From contig DATLZE010000030.1 of NCBI GenBank assembly GCA_035574195.1, forward strand, positions 1 through 17,815: a stretch of 17,815 nt of DNA, in the 5' to 3' direction. The stretch comes from SG8-41 sp035574195 (GTDB lineage: Bacteria > Pseudomonadota > Gammaproteobacteria > Burkholderiales > SG8-41). Below the pieces are notes generated by a model that worked only from the letters and a program-made list of their open reading frames with translations, was not told the DNA's origin and did no database searches. How positions within the stretch are numbered: the first letter of the stretch is position 1; each line of letters opens with the position of its first letter. Shown piece after piece: positions 6,610 to 14,900 of the stretch. Both the position numbers and the translations under genes were made by a program.

Positions 6610-6716
6610 CCCTGCAGCCGCCCCGCTCGCCAAGCGCGCCCGGACGAAGTAGATTAAGGGCCCGCGGGGCGCCTGGCGATCGCACCGGCGCCCGCCCGAT
6701 CGCCGCAGGAGGAAGC

Positions 6717-7643
6717 ATGCCGTCCAGACGCACGTTCCTGTCCCTACTCACCGCCGCCGCCGCATGGCGCGCACTCGGCACGCGCGCCCAGGAGCGCTTC
6801 TCGCCCTTCGTGGGTAGCGACCCCGAGAACGTCCGCCGCATGGTCGAGCTCGCCCGGCCACGCGCCGGGGAGACCGTCATCGACCTCGGTTCCGGCGACG
6901 GCCGCATCGTCTTCGCCGCGGTCAAGGCGCAGCCCGGCGTGCGGGGGCTCGGCGTGGACATCAACGCCGAGCTCGTCGCCAAATCGAACGCCGCGGCGCG
7001 CGCGCAGGGACTCGCCGACCGCGTGCGGTTCCTCCACCAGAACGCCTTCGACGCCGATCTCGGCAAGGTGGACGTGATCTTCATGTGGCTGTTTCCCGAG
7101 CTGATGCGGCTGTTGCGCCCCAAGATCCTCGCCGAGGCGCGCCCCGGAACGCGCGTCGTCGCGGCCACCTGGGACATGGGCTCGTGGCCCCCGGACGCAG
7201 TGGACGACCAGGGCGGCACGGCGGCCGCCATCCGTCTGTGGATCGTGCCGGCGCGCGTCAAAGGCGGCTGGGAATGGCAGGCGACGCTGGGCGGGCGCAC
7301 CTACCGTTTCGACGCGCTGTTCGACGAGCAGCGCATGCAGCAGGTCGAGGGCGTGGTGCGCGTCGGCAATCGGCGCGAAATCCTGCACAACGTGATCCTG
7401 CGCGGCGAATTCCTCCAGTTCACGCTCGCCATGACGCTTCCCGGCACGGGTTATTCGCGGCTCGCCTTCGCGGGGCGCGTGCGCGGCGATGCGATCGAAG
7501 GCACGATCGAGGCGCAGATCCCGCGGCCCGGGCAGCCGCTCGGCGAGGAAGAGGAAACCACCGACAGCGTCCGCGTGCCGTGGCTCGCCCACCGCACGAC
7601 GGTGCTCGGCTACTTCGCGCCGACCGGGACCGACATCTCCTGA
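6717..7643 (+). CDS. Tat-exported SAM-methyltransferase-fold protein
   Basis: A 308-residue protein. The ATG is fixed by AGGAGG at 6707-6712. The N-terminus (PSRRTFLSLLTAAAAW, then RALGTRAQE) looks like a twin-arginine signal, with Ala-rich core and a cleavage site near residues 23-26. Next is a class I methyltransferase core: motif I VIDLGSGDGR (54-63), acidic Asp81 after strand 2 in LGVDINAE, and VDVIFMWLFPELM (118-130). From about residue 185 a beta-rich tail follows (GGWEWQATLGGRTYRF, then VEGVVRVGNRREI) that I do not recognise. The acidic EEEE at about 277-280 sits near the end. Methyltransferases normally use cytoplasmic SAM, so export is odd. It could act on envelope or quinone-like substrates, or not be exported. 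It is divergent from dps and transcribed towards the DedA gene. Confidence 0.8.
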   Translation: MPSRRTFLSLLTAAAAWRALGTRAQERFSPFVGSDPENVRRMVELARPRAGETVIDLGSGDGRIVFAAVKAQPGVRGLGVDINAELVAKSNAAARAQGLADRVRFLHQNAFDADLGKVDVIFMWLFPELMRLLRPKILAEARPGTRVVAATWDMGSWPPDAVDDQGGTAAAIRLWIVPARVKGGWEWQATLGGRTYRFDALFDEQRMQQVEGVVRVGNRREILHNVILRGEFLQFTLAMTLPGTGYSRLAFAGRVRGDAIEGTIEAQIPRPGQPLGEEEETTDSVRVPWLAHRTTVLGYFAPTGTDIS

Positions 7644-7651
7644 GGCGGGCG

Positions 7652-8596
7652 CTACTCGAGCGTCTCGGGCAGCGCGACCTCGCCGCCGGCCGCGATCCAG
7701 GCCTCGAGCCCGCCCTCGAGCGGCCGCACTCTGCGGACACCCTGGTCCATCAGCCGGCGGGCGACACGCGCCGCGCTCGCTTCGTTCGGTCAACTGCAGT
7801 AGACGACGACGTCGCGCCCGGGCGGCAGCCGCGGCAGGACGATCTGCGGCGCCGTGGCGTCCACCGGGACTGCGCCGGGGATGCTGCGGGGGTCGAGGCT
7901 GCGCGCCAAGGCGGAGCGGGCGTCGAGCACGACGGGTTTCGGCTCCCGCTGCATCAGCTCGCGCAATTCGCCCGCGCTGATGCGCACCATGCGCAAGAAG
8001 CGGATCAGCATGGCGCGCTCCGCTGTCTTGAAAGCGATGTAGAACGCGAGCGCCCCCGCGACGACCGCGACTGCGCCGCCTCCCAAGCCCTCGAGCCAGG
8101 CGAGCGCGCGCTCGACTTCCTCGTGGAACAGCGCGCCGAGCGCAACCGGCGCCGCCGCCCACAGCACGGCGGCGACCGTGCTGTAGGCGAGAAACTGCGG
8201 CAGGCCCAGCCGCATGGCCCCGGCGAGCGGCGGGGCGATCGTGGAGAAGCCGGGGACGTACTTCGCCACCATCAGCGAGGGCGGTCCCCAGCGCTCGAAG
8301 ATGCGCTCGGTCCGCTTCACGCACGAGTCCGGCTCGATGGCGACGCGGCACAGGGTGCGCAGCACCGAATAGCCGTAGCGACGGCCGGCGAGGTACCACG
8401 GCGCGTCGCCCATCAGGGAAGCGACGATGATCGCCGCGGCGAGCGGCGCGGCCGCGATCCGGCCCTCGGCCACGAAGGAGCCGGCCACGACCAGCATCGG
8501 CACCGCCGGCAGCGGGATCCCGGCCTGCGCGAGGAGCACGTTCGCGAACACGATCGCGAGGCCGTATTGCGCCAGCAGTGCGGTCAGCTCCTCCAC
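7652..8596 (-). CDS. DedA family membrane protein fused to rhodanese, with in-frame TGA (candidate selenoprotein)
   Basis: Residues 1-200 form a DedA/VTT membrane domain, a family linked to lipid transport and membrane-potential homeostasis: hydrophobic segments at about 10-60, PWYLAGRRYGYSVL, KYVPGFSTIAPPLAGAMRLG, and late helices at about 135-190. A rhodanese (sulfurtransferase) domain follows from about 205, facing the cytoplasm in most models. It reaches VVVYCS, where Cys267 is the rhodanese nucleophile, and then meets TGA at 7790-7792 as codon 269. The frame continues as PNEASAARVARRLMDQG and VRPLEGGLEAW to TAG at 7652-7654, which is exactly the family's C-terminal part. As I recall the family, this position is usually Cys (YC-x-CPNEASA). 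If read as selenocysteine the protein has 314 residues; if TGA stops, 268 residues with half a rhodanese. The start at 8596 lacks a strong ribosome site. Confidence 0.8.
7757..7774 (-). promoter_or_regulatory. candidate bacterial SECIS hairpin downstream of the in-frame UGA
   Basis: Counting from the base after the UGA, G16-C33 and C17-G32 pair, C31 bulges, and GGCG (18-21) pairs with CGCC (27-30). The loop is CGUGU (22-26), with G as its second base. The spacing of 21 nt to the loop, and a G within the first two loop bases, fit published bacterial SECIS rules. Short hairpins are common in DNA this rich in GC, so this is suggestive only. Confidence 0.35.
7790..7792 (-). other. in-frame TGA codon, possible selenocysteine site
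   Basis: TGA lies between codons for Cys267-Ser268 and Pro270-Asn271 of the DedA-rhodanese frame. A TGC or TGT to TGA change is one base, so a nonsense mutation or read error of a Cys codon explains it equally simply. Confidence 0.6.
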
Positions 8597-8623
8597 CGCT
8601 CAACGCCCATCGACGGGAAAAGC

Positions 8624-8699
8624 GAGCGGAAAGCCCGGTTGCTCCCCGGAGGGCGCCGCGGGATGCGGTGTCCGAGCTTCCATTTCCCCCTTTCCGCTC
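8624..8699. repeat. inverted repeat between dioxygenase and DedA genes
   Basis: GAGCGGAAAG (8624-8633) and CTTTCCGCTC (8690-8699) are perfect 10-bp arms with a 56-nt spacer, ending just at the dioxygenase stop codon. It may act as a terminator in the gap of about 100 bases. There is no T-run in the right place. Confidence 0.35.
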
Positions 8700-9482
8700 T
8701 CAGTCGAAGCGGTAGGCGTCCATGCTCAGGACGCCGGACACCATGCCCGTATGCAGGCGCTGCGCGCGGCCGCCGGGGCCGCCCGCGCCGAGCGCGACGA
8801 ACAAGGGGAGCAAGTGCTCGTCCGTGGGGTGATTGCGCACCGCGTGCGGGGCTCTCGTGCGGTACGCGATGAGATCCTCGCGGCGGTCCGACAGCACGGC
8901 CTGTGCCAGCCATTCGTTGAATTCCACGGCCCAGGGCAGCGCAGCGGCGCCCTCGCGGCGATCGCGCCACTCGCGCAAATTGTGAGTAGCGCCGCCGGAG
9001 GCGAGCACGAGCACCCCTTCGTCTCGCAGCGGCCGCAACGCCTCGCCGAGCCGCACATGGTGCGCTGGACCGAGCCGCGACTGGATCGAGAGCTGCGTCA
9101 CCGGAATATCCGCCGCCGGATACATCAGCATGAGCGGCACCCAGGCGCCGTGGTCGAGACCGCGGTCGGGAGCGACTTCGGCCGCCAGCCCGCTCGCGCC
9201 CAGCAGCCCTGCCAGGCGCCTCGCCAGCTCGGGCGCGCCCGGCGCCGGATAGCGCAACCGGTAGAGCTCCGGGGGAAAGCCGTAGAAATCGTGAATCGTC
9301 CCGGGCCGCTCTGCCGCGCTCACCTCCGGCCGTGCGGTGTCCCAATGAGCCGAGACCGCGAGGATCGCCCGCGGCCGGGGCAGCTCGCCGCCGAGCCGCA
9401 CGAGGAATTCGCGCGCAGCGCTCTCCTCGAGCGGGAGCGTCGGGGCCCCGTGCGAGACGAAAATGGCGGGCAAGCGGCTCAC
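8700..9482 (-). CDS. extradiol ring-cleavage dioxygenase family (DODA/YgiD type)
   Basis: A 260-residue protein of the LigB-like class III extradiol dioxygenases. YgiD of E. coli and plant DOPA 4,5-dioxygenase belong here and open catechol rings using a single divalent metal. Visible motifs are VSHGAPTLPLE (His11), AVSAHWDT (His46), GTIHDFYGFPPELY (His64), LDHGAWVPLMLMYP (His111), GGATHNLREW (His167) and NHPTDEHLLPLFVALGA (His223). His11, His46 and His223 are the likely metal ligands by family comparison. The start is GTG at 9482, with GGAGG 11 bases upstream. It follows WrbA in the same direction after a 156-base gap and lies next to quinone and glutathione enzymes, consistent with handling catechols or quinones. 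The natural substrate is unknown. Confidence 0.92.
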   Translation of the reverse strand: MSRLPAIFVSHGAPTLPLEESAAREFLVRLGGELPRPRAILAVSAHWDTARPEVSAAERPGTIHDFYGFPPELYRLRYPAPGAPELARRLAGLLGASGLAAEVAPDRGLDHGAWVPLMLMYPAADIPVTQLSIQSRLGPAHHVRLGEALRPLRDEGVLVLASGGATHNLREWRDRREGAAALPWAVEFNEWLAQAVLSDRREDLIAYRTRAPHAVRNHPTDEHLLPLFVALGAGGPGGRAQRLHTGMVSGVLSMDAYRFD

Positions 9483-9638
9483 GTCGGGCCAGACCTCCGA
9501 CCGGCCACGGAGGGCGCGGGGGACGCCGAGCGAGGGCCGGGATCAGAAGTTGCCTCGAGCGCCGTTCGCCTGTGGCTGCGGGTCTGTCTTTTCACTGCGC
9601 GTTCTGCGTGTTCCCTGTGGCCAAAGCGTTTCACCCGC

Positions 9639-10265
9639 CTAGCTGCGCCCGCGCTTCAGTTGCGCGGCGATCGTCGCGACGTGCCGTCCCTGGAAGCGCG
9701 CGATCGCAAGCTCGCTCTCCGAGGGCTGGCGCGAGCCGTCGCCGCCGGTCACGGTGGAAGCGCCGTACGGCGTGCCGCCGGTGATCTCGTGCATGGCGAC
9801 GAGGCGCTGCTCCGAGTAGGGAACGCCGACCACGATCATGCCGTGATGCAGCAGCGTCGTATGAAAGCTCGTGATCGTGGTCTCCTGTCCGCCGTGCTGG
9901 CTCGCGGTGCTGGTGAAGACGCTCCCGACCTTGCCGATCAGCGAGCCTTTCATCCACAGCCCGCCGGTCTGGTCGAGGAAGTTGCGCATCTGAGCCGCCA
10001 TGTTGCCGAAGCGGGTCGGGGTGCCGAAAATGATCGCGTCGGCCTCCGCGAGCCCGTCCACGGTCGCGAGCGGCACGTGCGCGAAGTGCTTCCGCGCGGC
10101 CGCGGCGCCGCTCTTCTCGAGCACGTCCGCCGGCACGAGCTCCGCCACCTGGAGCAGCTTCACCTCGGTATCCGGCACCTCGCGCGCGCCGGCGGCGACC
10201 GCCTCCGCCAGCTTGTAGACGTGGCCGTACATGCTGTAGAACACGACCTGAATCCGGGTTGGCAT
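9639..10265 (-). CDS. wrbA: NAD(P)H:quinone oxidoreductase, type IV (WrbA)
   Basis: A 208-residue flavodoxin-like enzyme that reduces quinones by two electrons with FMN and NAD(P)H and forms tetramers. The FMN phosphate loop is seen at YSMYGHVYKLAEAV (about 10-23). The WrbA signatures TPTRFGNMAAQMRNFLDQTG (about 81-100) and FTSTASQHGGQETT, which contacts FMN and NAD(P)H, are intact. Further matches are VGVPYSEQ, GGTPYGAST and GGDGSRQPSESEL. The length is normal. AGGAGA precedes the ATG. It lies 130 bases downstream of the GstA gene and reads into the dioxygenase region, forming part of a same-strand redox group. The role is likely protection from semiquinone cycling. Confidence 0.95.
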   Translation of the reverse strand: MPTRIQVVFYSMYGHVYKLAEAVAAGAREVPDTEVKLLQVAELVPADVLEKSGAAAARKHFAHVPLATVDGLAEADAIIFGTPTRFGNMAAQMRNFLDQTGGLWMKGSLIGKVGSVFTSTASQHGGQETTITSFHTTLLHHGMIVVGVPYSEQRLVAMHEITGGTPYGASTVTGGDGSRQPSESELAIARFQGRHVATIAAQLKRGRS

Positions 10266-10395
10266 GATGATTCTCCTGCTGTTTCAGTCTCCGATATTCC
10301 AAAACGGCGCTCGCCCGGCCGCGCGCTCGCCGCAGGAGGCGCGGCCGCAAGCACGGATCGCCCGCCCCCGGCAGTCCGCGGGGTGAGGGAAACGC

Positions 10396-11013
10396 TCAAG
10401 CCGCCTGCCCGAGAAGCCCCTCGGCCCGCATCGCTTCCCGCACCTTGGGGCGCGCGCCCACGCGCTGCTGGTACGCGGCGAGGTTAGGCCAGCGTGCAAG
10501 CTCGATCTCGTGGAACTTCGTCCAGTTGAGCAGCACGTAGGCGTACGCGTCGGCCACCGTGAAGGTCTCGCCCATCAGATAGGGCCTGCCCGCGAGCTGC
10601 TGGTCGAGCCAGTCGAAGCGTGCGGCGAGGTTCTCCTTGGCGATCTTCTTGTACTCCGCGGGCGTGTTCGGCCTGAAAAGCGGCGAGAACTGCTTGTGGA
10701 CCTCGGTGGCGAGGAAGTTGAGCCACTCCTGCAGGCGGTAGCGCTCGAAACTGCCCGCTTTCGGCGCGAGCCCCGCATCGGGCTTCTGGTCGGCGAGGTA
10801 CTGCACGATCGCGGGGCCTTCGGTGAGGACCTCTCCGTTGTCGAGCTCGAGCGCCGGCACATAGCCGCGAGCATTTACTTTCCGGTAGTCGCCACCGCCC
10901 TCGATCGTCTTGGTCTTCGTGTCCACCTTCTTCAATTCCAGGGGGATGCCGAGCTCGCGCGCCACGATGTGCGGCGAGAGCGAGCAGGCGCCGGGCACGT
11001 AGTAGAGCTTCAT
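10396..11013 (-). CDS. gstA: glutathione transferase GstA (beta class)
   Basis: A 205-residue bacterial beta-class GST, which conjugates glutathione to electrophiles and also has thiol-disulfide activity. It opens MKLYYVPGACSLSPHIVARE, with the class-defining Cys10, and has His106 in LATEVHKQFSPLF, the two residues that bind glutathione in E. coli GstA. The cis-Pro segment GYVPALEL and the TEGPAIVQYLADQ motif follow. The C-terminal helical domain includes FTVADAYAYVLLNW. GAGAGGAGAG upstream of the ATG sets the start. It lies 35 bases after the pirin stop, so the two are probably co-transcribed from the pirin promoter. Confidence 0.95.
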   Translation of the reverse strand: MKLYYVPGACSLSPHIVARELGIPLELKKVDTKTKTIEGGGDYRKVNARGYVPALELDNGEVLTEGPAIVQYLADQKPDAGLAPKAGSFERYRLQEWLNFLATEVHKQFSPLFRPNTPAEYKKIAKENLAARFDWLDQQLAGRPYLMGETFTVADAYAYVLLNWTKFHEIELARWPNLAAYQQRVGARPKVREAMRAEGLLGQAA

Positions 11014-11048
11014 CGAATGCTCTCCTCTCGTTTCACGAATCGCATCGT

Positions 11049-11747
11049 CTACGGCAGGTCGAAGAGCAGGATTTCCGCTTCGCGCGCCCGCTCCAGCCTG
11101 ACCGCGGACTCGCCCTCGATCTTCGCGCCGTCGCCGGCTCTGAGCGGGGTGCCGTTCACCTCGACCGCGCCGCGCGCAACATGCACGTAGAGGCGCCGTC
11201 CCGGCGCGGGCCGGTGCACGAGCGCGTCCGGCTCCTCGAGAATCGAGGCATAGAGATACGCGTCCTGGTGAATCGTGACCGAGCCCTCCCGCCCGTCGGG
11301 GGAGGCGATCAGCCGCAGCCGCCCTCGCTTCTCGGCATCGCCGAACCGCTTCTCCTCGTAGCCGGGACGGATTCCGGCGACCTCGGGCTCGATCCAGATT
11401 TGCAGCAGGTGTACCGGTTCCTCGCGCGACGGATTGAACTCGCTGTGGCGCACCCCGGTGCCCGCGCTCATGCGCTGCACTTGGCCCGCGCGGATCACCG
11501 AGCCGTTGCCCAGGCTGTCCTTGTGCTCGAGCGCGCCCGAGAGAACGTAGGTGATGATCTCCATGTCGCGGTGCTCGTGCATGGCGAAGCCCCGGCCCGG
11601 TTGCACCCTGTCCTCGTTGATGACGCGCAGCACGCCATAGCCCATCTCGCGCGGATCGTAGTAGTGCGCGAACGAGAACGTGTGATAGGTGTCGAGCCAG
11701 CCGTGATCGAAATGGCCTCGCTCCTCGCGCTTTCGGACGGTCAACAT
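11049..11747 (-). CDS. pirin family protein (YhhW-like, quercetinase-type bicupin)
   Basis: A 232-residue bicupin, close to the length of E. coli YhhW (231), which has quercetin 2,3-dioxygenase activity in vitro. The pirin N-terminal motif is FDHGWLDTYHTFSFAHYYDP. Metal ligands are visible as FAMHEHRDMEIITYVLSG (two His), and His and Glu in GVRHSEFNPS. I chose the ATG at 11747 because the protein then begins MLTVRKREERGHFDHG as in homologues; the open frame upstream runs through AT-rich non-coding DNA. A strong candidate promoter and palindrome lie immediately upstream. It is the first gene of a pirin-gstA pair and probably responds to quinones or flavonoid-like compounds. Confidence 0.93.
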   Translation of the reverse strand: MLTVRKREERGHFDHGWLDTYHTFSFAHYYDPREMGYGVLRVINEDRVQPGRGFAMHEHRDMEIITYVLSGALEHKDSLGNGSVIRAGQVQRMSAGTGVRHSEFNPSREEPVHLLQIWIEPEVAGIRPGYEEKRFGDAEKRGRLRLIASPDGREGSVTIHQDAYLYASILEEPDALVHRPAPGRRLYVHVARGAVEVNGTPLRAGDGAKIEGESAVRLERAREAEILLFDLP

Positions 11748-11766
11748 TGCGCTATCTGTGGTCGGG

Positions 11767-11783
11767 TCAGTGATCGACACTGA
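11767..11783. promoter_or_regulatory. operator-like palindrome in the pirin leader
   Basis: TCAGTG and CACTGA are perfect 6-bp arms around a 5-nt centre. The site lies just downstream of the predicted -10 and start point of the pirin promoter, a location typical of repressor binding. Confidence 0.4.
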
Positions 11784-11795
11784 ATGATTAACAGC

Positions 11796-11824
11796 ATAAT
11801 AAGCATAAATATTTCTGTTTTGAA
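11796..11824 (-). promoter_or_regulatory. candidate sigma70 promoter for pirin-gstA
   Basis: On the minus strand: TTCAAA (-35, 11819-11824), exactly 17 nt, TATTAT (-10, 11796-11801). It lies in a roughly 110-bp AT-rich island (about 11760-11870) that contrasts with its GC-rich surroundings. A second dyad, TGAATTCA flanked by CTGA and TCAG, lies upstream at 11835-11851. Confidence 0.5.
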
Positions 11825-11873
11825 TGAGAATGTTCTGACTGAATTCATCAGATTTTATGAATAACTTTTTCCG

Positions 11874-11901
11874 CGCCCTGTCAGCCGCTCGGGGCAGGGC
11901 G
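11874..11901 (-). terminator. hairpin downstream of the RND pump gene
   Basis: CGCCCTG (11874-11880) and CAGGGCG (11895-11901) are perfect 7-bp arms with a 14-nt loop, 85 bases after the RND stop codon. The T-run is on the other strand side (11865-11870), so intrinsic termination on the minus strand is not convincing. Confidence 0.35.
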
Positions 11902-11986
11902 TTGCGGCAAGGGCTTGCCCGCCGAGGCTGCTCGCTTTTCGATAGCGGCGAATGCCACCGCTGCTCTCGCCGCCTCGCTCGCGCCT

Positions 11987-14900
11987 TCAAGCTCTTGCGG
12001 CCGGGCCGCGCGCAACAGCTCCGCCTGCGGTCTGCCCCGCGGCGATGCGCCGGCGGGCGGCCGCGAGGTAGGTATAGGCGACCGGGATCACGAAGAGGGT
12101 GAAGAGCGTTCCGAAGGAGATGCCGCCCACCACCACCCAGCCGATCGCCGAGCGCGATTCCGCCCCGGCGCCGGAGGCGATGGCGAGCGGCACCGCACCG
12201 AGCACGGTCGCGGCGCTCGTCATGAGGATCGGCCGCAGGCGCAGCGCGCAGGCGCGCTCGAGCGCCTCCCGCATTTCCAGGCCCCGGTCGCGCAGCTGGT
12301 TGGCGAATTCCACGATCAGGATGCCGTTCTTGGTGATGAGCCCGATCAGCATCACCAGCCCGATCTGGCTGTAGACGTTCAACGTGACCCCGGTCAGCAT
12401 CATGGTGGCGAGCGCGCCGGTCACCGCGAGCGGCACGGTGAGCATGATGACGAGCGGCCCCCGGAAGCTCTCGAACTGCGCTGCGAGCACGAGGTAGATG
12501 AAAGCGAGCGCGAGCAGGAACACGAAATAGAGCTGCTGCCCCGACTCGCGGAATTCGCGCGACTGGCCGTCGAGCGCGGTCTGGAGGTGCGCCCCGAGCA
12601 CCTCCTTCGCCGCGCGCTCCAGGTAGTCGAGCGCCTCCGACAGCGTGTAGCCCGGCGCGACGTTGGCCGAGACGATGGCGGCGCGCAGCCGGTTGAAGTG
12701 GTTGAGCTCTTTCGGCGCCACCGTTTCTCTCACCGTCACCAGGTTCGAGAGCTGGGCGAGCTGCCCGTTCGCCCCTCGCACGTAGATCGAGGTGAGGTCG
12801 GCGGGCTGGCGCCGGTCTTTGTCCTCGAGCTTCACGATCACGTCGTACTGCTTGCCCTCGCGCTTGAAGCGCGTCACCTGCCGCCCCCCGAGCAGCGTCT
12901 CGAGCGTGCGCCCGATGGTCTCGACCTGCACGCCGAGCGCGGCGGCCTTTTCGCGATTGATGTCCACCACGAGTTGCGGCTTGTTGAGCTTGAGGTCCGA
13001 ATCCACGTTGGCGAGCCCGGGGAAAGCGCGCGCCCGCGCCATCAGCTCGCTCACCGTCCGGTCGAGCTCCTCGTAGGAGGTGCCCTGCACCACGAACTGC
13101 ACGGGCGGGTTGCGGAAACTCTGGCCGAGCGAGGGCGGATTGACCGGGAAGGCGAGCACTCCCGGCATCGAGGCGAACATCTTGGGTCCCAGCTCAGCGG
13201 TGATCTCCTGCGTGCTGCGCCCGCGCTCGCCCCAGTCCTTGAGCCGCACGAAGGAGAGCGCGAAGTTGACCGGGTTCGGGCGCTCGAGGCCCGGGGCCAC
13301 CACCACGAAATAGGAGGTGATCTCCGGCACCTCGCTGTAGAGCTTCTCCCAGATCCGCGCGTAGGAGTCGGTGTACTGCATCGTCGCGCCTTCGGGCGCG
13401 ATCATCACGCCGATGAAGAAGCCGCGGTCCTCCAGCGGCGAGAGCTCGGACTTGAGCGTGTTGAAGAGCGCGGCGCCCGCGACGGCGATCGCCGCGAAGA
13501 CGCCGACCACGAAGGGGCGGCGCGCGAGCGCCGCGGCGAGCAGCGCGCGGTAGCCGGAGGCAAGGCGCGTGAAGAAGCGCTCGAGCGCGTTGTAGATCCA
13601 GTGGTGAGTCGGCTGGTGACGCAGCAGCTTCGAGCACATCATCGGCGTCAACGTCAGCGCGACGAACCCCGACACCACCACGGCGGCGGCCACCGTCAGC
13701 GCGAACTCCATGAACAGGCGTCCGGTGTTGCCGGTGGAGAAGGCGAGCGGGGCGAACACCGCGGCGAGCGTCACGGTCATCGCCACCACGGCGAAAGCGA
13801 TCTCGCGGGAGCCCGCGATTGCGGCCTCGAGCGGCGGCATCCCTTCCTCGATGTGGCGGTGGATGTTCTCGAGCACCACGATCGCGTCGTCCACCACCAG
13901 CCCGATCGCGAGCACGATGCCGAGCAGCGTCAGCACGTTCACCGTGAAGCCCATCACCCACACCAGGAAAAAGGCTCCGATGAGCGACACCGGGATGGTG
14001 ACGAAGGGTATGAAGGTGGCGCGGACCGAGCGCAGGAAGAAATAGATCACCAGCACCACCAGCACCAGCGCCTCCAGCATCACCTCGTAGACCGAGACGA
14101 TGGACTTCTCGATGAACACCGAGGCGTCGAACGCGACACCGATCTCCATGCCCGGCGGCAGCGCCGCGCGGATCTTGGGCAGCTCCGCCTTCACCGCCTT
14201 CGCCACCGCGAGCGTGTTGGCGGTGGATTGCTTGACGATGCCGAGCCCCACCGCGGGATTGCCGTTCACGCGCACGATGTTGCGCTCGTCCTTGGCCCCG
14301 AGCTCGGCGCGTCCCACGTCGGCGAGCCGCACCGGGTAGCCGTGCACCTCGCGGATGATCAGTCGGTTGAACTCCTCCGGGGTGCGCAGGTCGGTCTCCG
14401 AGAGCACCGTGAACTCGCGCGCCCGGCTCTCGATGCGCCCGGCGGGCACCTCCACGTTCTGGCGCCGCAGCGCGTCTTCCACGTCCTGGGGCGCGAGCCC
14501 GTAGGCCGCGAGCCGCTCGCGGTCGAGCCACACGCGCATCGCGTAGCGACGCTCGCCGCCGATGATCACGCTCGCGACGCCCTCCAGCGTCTTCAAGCGG
14601 TCGGCCACGTAACGGTCGGCGTAGTCCGAGATCTCGAGCGCGTTATGGCGCTCGGAATAGAGCCGCAGCCACATGATCGCCTGCGCGTCAGCTTCGACCT
14701 TGGCGATCACCGGCTCGTCCACCTCGTCGGGCAGCTGGCCGCGCGCGCGCGCGACGCGGTCGCGCACGTCGTTCGCCGCGCCGTCCGGATCGCGGGTGGA
14801 GACGAACTCCACTGTGATCTGGCTCACCTCCTCGCGCGAGACCGATTTGAGCGTGCGCACGCCCTCGATGCCGGAGATGCTGTCCTCGAGCGGCTGCGTG

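Noticed and set aside
6548..7300. N-terminal extension of dps by about 250 residues
   Set aside because: Dps homology and a strong ribosome site begin at 6547. The extension overlaps the divergent methyltransferase gene and its promoter region.
9483..9638. Possible small gene or RNA between WrbA and the dioxygenase
   Set aside because: No frame has consistent codon bias and no strong stem with T-run is seen. The text around 9590-9630 (TTCTGCGTGTTCCCTGTGGC) resembles degenerate intergenic repeats but I cannot establish that.
8427..10487. Plus-strand open frame of 686 codons across dioxygenase and WrbA
   Set aside because: It crosses two well-supported genes and their gap on the other strand, and its composition is low-complexity Arg/His/Ala. 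It is a shadow frame.
11748..11990. N-terminal extension of pirin by about 80 residues
   Set aside because: The extension runs through the AT-rich promoter island, and pirin family N-termini match the ATG at 11747.
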